The translations under genes and the position numbers were made by a program. Under the pieces are notes generated by a model that saw only the letters and a program-made list of their open reading frames with translations, searched no databases and was not told the origin of the DNA. Below are positions 53,401-62,400 of a stretch of 64,000 nucleotides of DNA, in pieces. Source of the DNA: Eremophila alpestris peregrina (lineage: Eukaryota > Chordata > Aves > Passeriformes > Alaudidae); the NCBI GenBank assembly GCA_009792885.1, contig WMCF01000008.1, positions 19,705,578 to 19,769,577 on the forward strand, in the 5' to 3' direction. Position 1 is the first letter of the stretch. The number at the start of each line of letters is the position of its first letter.

Positions 53401-56400
53401 CCTTGCTGATAAAGACAATTACGAGGAAGAAAAATTCACATTCTTATTCCAAATATTTAATTTTCACACTGTGCATTTAGATTTTTCTCTGTGCTTTTCC
53501 TCCAGGTTGTTTCAGTGTTAGAAGGTGTGCTGTCTAAATTGTCAAGATATGATGAAGGGACTTTCTTCTCATCATTAGTTTCATTCACTGTAAGTGTTTG
53601 GGTTCTCAAAGGTTCTGTTCTTCTTTCTGTACATAATTCTGAAATCGTGTGCAATTTGTAGTAATAAGTACTTACTGTGTGTTTCATGCTTATTTTTCTA
53701 AAGGTAAAAGCAGCTGCCAAGTATGTTGATGTTCCGGTAAGTATAATCCTTTTAGATTTATTTATTGTATTGTTCATAATAATTCAGAAATTAGAGGGGC
53801 TTTAGCTCGTTTTTTATTGTTGACATTTTGCTTTCCTACAGAGATTAATTACAGCTTTACATAGAGTATTTAAACAGCCACTACAACGGTGAGAGGAGGT
53901 TTCATTTCCCTTGTGCAATGAGTAACTCTCAAAGCAAACTGTGGAAAGGTTATTCTCAATGCATTTTTTCAATGCATTTCAGTTGTGGAAGAGTGAGGGT
54001 TGTAACTTTGATACTCTTGTGTGGGGGTCTTTCCACAATGTGAATAAATTGTTCAAATGTTTAGTGTAAGCAACAAGTAGAAGCATCATACGTGAATATA
54101 CATTATTTCTTGATTTCTTACTTCAGGACTCAGGTCTGCTTATTTAACCCCTTGCTTGTGGAATCTCCATATGATTTACCATAAGTTGTGCAATGTTTGT
54201 GTGCTATAAGTAAAAAATAAAGGGGCAACTGTTGGAGTTCTTTTATACATAAAGGCAAAATTCAGCTGTTAAAATATTTTTATTAGAGTATGAGACTAGA
54301 ATATCTTTTCTTTAAATAAGCAAAATTATGTAATACTGTCATTTTCATTGCCAATATCCCTTGTTCTAAGTCTGCATTCTCATCCCTTTTTAATGCAGTT
54401 CTAAAAAATCTTATTTTCCAATCACAGCAAAAAAGACTACAATTATTACGTAAGTTATAATTATTATGTAAATGAAAAATATTAAATTAAAATATAGATG
54501 AATGCCAGATATGCTAAACTGTGTGGTGGCCAGCAAAACCTTCAGCTTTTTTATCCTGAAAAATGCAAGCTTAAATGAATTTTTTTTCAATCCGTGTGTG
54601 TTAAATAAAAGAAAAAAAATCTCTGTTTCAGGAATTCAGTATTTTGTTGTCTTTCTATTTGTTTTATTCATAAGATAAATTGTAACATTTCTATTGCTTT
54701 CAGATTATGTTTTCAGACTTTTTTCTTATTTTGTTGCTTGGTGTTTTGTACCTTTGCAACTGCTCTTTTGTTTTATAAAAAATAAAAAAGTGGGCTGTCT
54801 TTTATTAGAAGGAATGGCCTCATATTAAATCCAGTTAATTTAGTTTACCTTTTGTTAATATATTGTGCTGTGTAGCTGCCACAAAAGGTCCTTGTTGAGG
54901 CATTTAAGACCCAAAGGCCTAAAAAAAATTAGTGGACAAACTAGAAATTCATTTGCTTTCAGGTAATGTGGAAAACTCTCCAAATTACATATCTGTGAGG
55001 ATGAGACATCAAAGTCCTTTACCTGTGGCCTGAATACATTGATGTTGAAATTCACAATAAAAATGAGACTGAAAAATACCTGGGGAATATTGCAAATCAG
55101 GTCACACAGTGAGGGGTGCACTCACTGTTCCAGAGAAAGAGGGAGGCAAACAGGGAGGTGGTGGCTGGAGCCCCACTGCCCTCCTCACATTCACTGAATG
55201 GTGGTGCTTGGCTTGAAGAAAGGACCAGATTACTGAGTGGCTATCAAGATCCTTGCATTATTACAATGCCTTCACTTCCCAGCTTTCTCACACACCTTTC
55301 CCACAGCCAAGCATTTAAACTGGACTATAGTTCCACAGCTGTAAACCACAAATGTAAACTGTGCTTCAGGGAAGCTGCGGATCTGACCAGACAAAGATTT
55401 TCCAAATTCTGGAGGTCTTTTTACCTGGATTGAAAGATTTGCATAGGCTGGGGGTTGCTTTTGCTTCTTCACATTCTTTTGTTGTGAAGATGCAGTTGAG
55501 GCCAAGAGCCCTTACTGTCACAACTGACAGCAGCTGTCCAGTCTTAATAGGGCCTAAAATCACCAGATGTCAAAGTTAAGAGTTCCAGCTGTAAGAGGAG
55601 GCTGAAAGTTGTCACATCACCAGGTCATCACCTGGGCTCACAGCTGGAATGAGAAGTGGAATGAGGGGCAGCACACAGGGAGGAGTGTACCTTGAGCTCT
55701 TGGTGGTGTGATGGTGACCTAGTAAGCCTGCATTGAAGCTAATTGAACGCCTCGTGGTTTTATTTTGACCTAATATGTTGTAAAATTTCTTCTTGCCCTT
55801 TGTTACCATATAGCTGCATGTGTGGAAGTTACGTAGAAGGGACCACAGGCAGCCCTTTCTATTGATGTAGTTGCAAATATGTGCAGACTTGCAGTGTGCT
55901 AGACAATGGCACTCTGCCCCTGTGCCCCACCTCCATGAGTGAGATCACTCGGTGCATCTAGAGGAGAAGGAGTAGGGGGACAGAGGGTTTGGGGGGTTGT
56001 TTGAGTGTGTGGATTTGACAGTATTTTTGACAGGGTTTGGCAAACAGTGAAAAATGCGCTCTTTTGTAGTGGAATAAAAAGAAGCTAACTAGGCAAAAAA
56101 GATGCTAGAAGAAAATGAAGGAAGTACTGAACAAAATGTTTTAGAGGGAGGATAAGAGGTAAAGGGGATAAAAAAGTTAAATAAAAGTAAATAAAAATAG
56201 TCAATTATTTAAAGGGAAGGAAGACATGATTTTTGGTCATTTTGAGGAAAAGGTTAATTCTATCAGTATTTAGAGAGGGTTTAGACAATAAATAGCTATG
56301 AAAGTGCACACTCCCTAAGGCATCCCTCAAAAATTTCTCAGGACCAGGTTTGGAAAGATAGACACAGACTTGTGGTTCATTTGACAGATAGGTTAATAAA

Positions 56401-59400
56401 AATACTACCTACTACTTGGTGTCTACACTTCTATTCATTAATCTTGCTAGAGAATTATGATTAACTACATCCAAGAGAATAAAATAAAAAGTTGCTTTGT
56501 GGGGGTTTTTAACTGTTTAGGAAAACATGCAACATAAGCCTCAATTTTTCAGAATGCCCTTCAAGAAGTGGTACATATGCAGTCCCAAGGAGCTCTCATT
56601 GCTTTCCCCAGCTGTGCACAGAGCTTTTGGTTTTGGTAATTGAAACCTGACAGAAATAATAGCAATAGTGCAAAATTACCCAGACTAGTAAGAATAACAA
56701 CGATGTCTTGTGATTTCCTAAAAATAATAATGAAAAAATCTAGTTGCTCTTACACGCTCCTTATTGGTAATTGTCACAGCACACAAGGCTCTGAAGTGGA
56801 AAAAAAATGTGGCTGCTTGTGCAGGTGGGAGAAACCAAATGTTTGGAGGAAAATAAGACAAATGTTACAAGTAGTATGTGAAGTATGACATTGGTTCTCT
56901 TTTTAATGCTATGTTTTGATAACTGGGAATGCAGAAGCTGATTTGAGTACACAACTCATCTAAATCCACTATAATCCTTTGTTAGTTTCTCTTAAAGTCC
57001 AAACAATCCATAGGAGATGTAGAATATTTTTTCTTTTTTTTTATATTCTGTTCAGAAAGCCAGTTAATTAATGAGAATAAGGAAAGAATGCAGTAAAATT
57101 GAGGTTTAAAAAGAGTATATAGTTAATGTCAAATGATTATTATTCCTTAATCATGTAGATAATTTCATTGTGTTCAGTTTCTCATCATGTAAGTCAGTTT
57201 TGCATACAAATAAGTGTGTCTTTAGCTGGTCATTTCTGCACACATTCGCTGCATTGACAAGTACAACCAGAGCAATTACTCATACAAATTGAGCATCCAG
57301 TTACATGCTCATGTATATACTGCTTTTTATTCAGAAAGGTATGTTTAAATCCCTTTGTAGGGGCCAGTAATCTGTGCCAGTTACTTAGAGGGCACAGAAG
57401 GAACCTAATCCTCCCTCTCTTCATATGGGCCACCTGTCATAGCAAGTGCAGGGAGGCCATTTGAAGGAGCCAGGGCTGACAGCAGTGCACAGCTCACACA
57501 ATGCCAGCCCTCTCTCTCCACTCCTGCCTTTATGTGGGGATCAAAGGTATGAAAAGGGGCCTCACACATGTGCCAGCATTTGACTTACAGGGTCTTGTAG
57601 AGGCCAAAGAAGGAGCTCTGCCTCCTACCAGGCAGATACACATGGGGACCTTCCAGATACCTTCATTTTCAAATATCACACTTGTACTGCATAGTCTCAT
57701 TTAGCTGATTTTAGGAAGCAGTAAACTTTTTGAGGGAAATAAGTGTTTATTCAGATGTGCCCATACGGTGCTAGTCATTTTTAAGCTGGATTTTCTTGTA
57801 GAACTCTATTTAAAAAAAAAGACCACAGACAAGGTAGTATCCTTATGCTTACGACTTCTCCTGACTTTCTCCTTCTATGTATAACCAGACCTGGGAACTG
57901 GCCCTTCTGTTTTCTGATCTGTGAAAACAAGCTATTGTAGAATTGGAGGGAAAGCCCAGCAGCATGTATTTAAAGTCAGCAGTATTTTTGAGAAACATCT
58001 TAAATGGCAGTCAGAAGGATGACTACTAATCAGTAGGAAAGCTAAAACAGCGTAGTAAAACCTAGCTTTATGGAAGGAAAAAAAGCATATTTAAATACCA
58101 AATTTTGTCATAGGAGCAGTAGTGGTTAGAAGACCTTTTGCACTAAGAATCAAAATCCTGATGCAGACATTTGCATGACTGTGTTGCCCCATGAATGCAA
58201 TGAAGCTATATGTACATGAAAGAAAAGGTGTTTGTATAAATGCTTGCAGAATCACAGTTTAAATTTTCCATGACACTTCTCAAAATACACACATTTCCTC
58301 CTTGCCAAAGCTGCTGTTTCTTTTCAGCAAGATGTTTTCGAGAAAGAGAAAATGCTTTGCATTTTTTCATTTAAACAAAACTATTTATTTTATAACCATG
58401 TGAAATTAAAATGTTACCTTTATAATACACCGATTATGCAAATGGTGCACCTTCCTGCCTGGCTTATGTATTTAATTTTGTAATAAATTATGAGGATGAT
58501 GATCTAGCCATGGATACAAGTAGTTTTTATTCCTAAAGTATTTTAATGATATTTTAATTTTTGAATTCCAAAGGCCAAGTGATGAGCCTTGCAGTATTTA
58601 GAGAAGAACTTTCAGGCAGTGAAATTTTCCAACATGCTCTTTCATTTAGTGGTGGACACTGAATAAGGAGCTCCTGTGTTCCTCACAATAGCCCCCTCCA
58701 GCTCATCACTCCTTTTCATTGCATTGTTACAACCATGCTGTAGTTAAAATGACTCCCTCCAGGATGCAAGGGAGGGGAAAGACGTGGAGAGGGGAACAAG
58801 CACAAAACTGGATGAATTTTGTTATTGTATAGTTAGTCTCTAGCATCTGTTCTTACGTTTGAAACATTAATGGTTTGGTGGGATAGCATCTCAGTAAAAC
58901 TAGTGTAGTGGGTTGAGGCTGGCTTCCTGGTTTTTGGTAATACAAAAGTTAATTTAATACTCTCTGATGCTAAGAAATGTTCTGTGACAAATGCCAAAGT
59001 GAGAATAAACATAACATTTTCTCTGAGACTTATGGCAAACTGTTGCAAAACGCTGTTCAGAAACTTAGGTGTACCTCACCTGTAGGGAAATACCTAATAT
59101 AAGGGGCAGCATTAAACCAATTGCAATCTTTCACCAGCAAAATATTTGAATGCCTGGAAATTAAGGCAATGCAGCATTACTTTTCACTAGATGCTTCAGG
59201 CAAATATTGCCAGTGGGAGCCAGGCATGTCAATCATAAAACAGCTTCTACAACATCTTGGAAACTGAAATAATGTATTTTAACATTTGTCTTAGTTTTAA
59301 ATAGACATTATAATACTGTTTTCCTGTATCAAATGGGGAAAATTAGGCTGTTTCTTTTTTATCCAAATTTATTGCTATGAAAAAGTGCCTGGCAGTCAGG

Positions 59401-62400
59401 ACCCACCTTCCAGTGAATAGTAAGAGGCAACCTGCACCTGTGGGATTAGGTGCAGCAGCAGGAAGTAAGAGCACTTGCAGTATATAATTAACAAGGACTT
59501 TTAATTTTTTTCCCCCCAAACAGCATGTTCATCTTGCCAGGTTAACTAGTGATTAACCCTAAAAAAGAATGTGCTGAAGCCTACACCCTTGTTTAAACTC
59601 ATTCACTCGCCAGTGTATTCAGTTACTTGTGTAACCAGCGACAAAGTAACCCTATTTACAACTCTTAATTTCCTGGTATTTTATTTGATGTCTTTGTGTT
59701 TCCAGTATCTCTATTCATCTCTTTGTCTGGTTCTCTTTCATTTTCAGATAGGCAAAACAGCTTGTCTGCTGTTCTGAATAAAACAAACTTATAATAACTT
59801 TTAATCTATCACTTAAAAACCCACCTTTTTTCTTGAGGAAACTTTCAGACAATATTTTTTTATACTTACCTGGATAACATACCAGGTTAAATTTTTCTCC
59901 CAAAGATGTGCAAATAACTCTCATTAACTTCAGCAGATGTTCTGCCAGAGATTCAAAGAATTTTTTTTCTGAGTATTGATGTGGAGACTGGAATGCTTTA
60001 GTCTTTTCAATTGAATGCCTCCTGTAACAGTTATTTAAAATATATCTCAGTTTCTATTTGTTTGTCTTCTAAGGTACATGAAACTTCTTAGTTGTTGTTT
60101 GTTTAATTGTGTATTGAGTTTTTTCTGATTCTTAATAATTTAAAACAGATCAATAGAGGATAGTGTAATCAAAGATTTCCAAATAATACATGATCCCTAT
60201 AAAAAATTAAAACATTAAAGATACAGCATTTAAGCTATTTCGATGCTTATAATAGCTTTCTTTTCTTCTTCCACATGTTCAGAGAAAACAAATTCAATGC
60301 GTGCAATAGGGAGAGATAATGAAGTATTTGATATATTGGTTTGTTCAGTGTTTAATATCTACTTTGCCCACCATGAGCAAAGATGATTAACCTTCAATGA
60401 ATTTGGTGAGGTTTAAAACAGACATATAGAGTATTGATAATCTGCCTTACCCAGACTTACTTCTACTGTAGTCAGACACTGTTAAAAAAGAAAATTAATT
60501 TTTTTTCCACAGCAATTTCAAAGATAATTATCCGGCACACATTAAGAAGGATGAAGTGTTTTAAAGAACTGTAATTCTAATTGGTAAATGTCACCAGCTG
60601 TTGCAGTTACTCTTACTTGTGTATATCCTTTTAATGATTACACTCCTGTGCCACAAGCTACATGAAAATATATTCACTAGGTGTGAAATTCCCATATGTC
60701 ACAGCTTCAAGACTAGGTAAACATCTCAAAGATAAGGGAGTTAATGCTGAAAATTTTACTTCTCTTGCTTTGGCTGTCTGCAAGATGAACAATTTTTATT
60801 GAACTTAGTAAAAGAAAATATTCTGTTAATTGCAGAACCACTAGGTTTTAGAATTCAGTGGAAGATTCCTAATATATATTTTAATGTATATCTTCAAAAA
60901 CTATAATCAGCTAGATTATATCCTTCACTCATCTCTGGAGATTTCAAAATATTTTTCCATTATTCCTCCAAGTTAACTGTAGTCAAATTCCTATAAATTG
61001 TGTATCAGGTTTTAGAAAGTACATAAGGTTTCAACACTGTATTCTCTTGTGCCATCACAAATGAGTATACTAAGGTAAAATATGGAGTTTTCTGATTTAA
61101 CTCTGCTTCACTTTGTGATTCGTCTTAATATAAAAGCATTTCTATCACATTTTAGTGAAGGTACTTTTTATGAAGGACATCTATTGATTTCTGTCAATCA
61201 GGTTTCCCAACAGAAAATGTTTTGTTTATTGAAGACTTAGATTTTTTTATTCTATGCTTAGGAGTTATGTGTGTGATGCAGATGTAAATACCAGTGGTCC
61301 TGCTTTCCTTTTAAGAGTTTCATCTAAGCATATATAGATGGGGTAAGTTTTTGGAGTGAATTTTCATTGCCTCTGGAATGACCAATCCAAATGTAGGAGA
61401 TATTTCAGGTTTTCACAGTGAGTTTTGGAGATGCTACAATTATTAAAGCTGGCCTTCATTCCACAGTTAACAGTTACTTTTAAAAAATGAAACTGCCATA
61501 TATGCACATGTATAAATGAAAAAGAAAATATTTTTATTTTGGAACATATTCCTCTATATATGTGCCTGTGGTCGATTCAGGGTAAAAAGAGTTGAACCTT
61601 CTTAGCCAGGAGTTTCCCTCATGCAGCTTTGAGGAAAGAATAATGTTACTGTAATGACAGTAACAGGATGACAGCAGTTTCTGGACAAGTTTTCGTAGGG
61701 ACGTGTTGCACCTCTCCTTCCCTCTTGTGCTCAGACCTGTTCATATACATTACAAAATATTGCATACAAGGTATTAAGAAATTGGGAAAATTTAAAGTTG
61801 AATATTCACTTGCAGACTAGAAAGTAAGCCTTAATATAAAATGATATGTTGTTATTTTAACTACATGAGCATGTTCATGCATGCAGGCTTTTAAAATATG
61901 CTAAATATTTTACAGTGTCATTCATATCCTATTTTCAGACAATAACAGTTTCTGAGAAACAGACATATCTTATGCTTAGGAATTCAGGGGCTGGGTATAA
62001 CATCTTTTGTCCTCCTTCCCTAGAACTAGTAATAATCCTGTATGGAGTCTTAGCAAAATCTGGATCCTTTATAAATGTTAAGGCCAGTGTTAAGGCTTAC
62101 TATAAAGTATTATAAAACTTAGCATTCTTTTGCATGCCAGGAACATTATAACCTATTGTTTGTGAGTAAGTAATACTTTCACAAGGTTGCTCACACAGAG
62201 GGCATTTACTGAAAACTTCCCAAAGTGCCAGTGTGCATTCTTGGTTCCTGTTAGAAACAAATGAACTCCTTACCAGCTCTGCATACACTGCCAGTAAAGG
62301 GCAAGTTGCAGGCTGTTAGAAGTGTTATTGTGGAACAACTTTTCATGACTGCAGAGATCCAGAAATCACTGTCCAGGATTCTGGAGAGTTTCAGAGGAGA

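Noticed and set aside
54420..54480. Imperfect duplicated ttattacgtaagttataatt-like AT motif
   Set aside because: Low-complexity similarity only; no clear unit or function.
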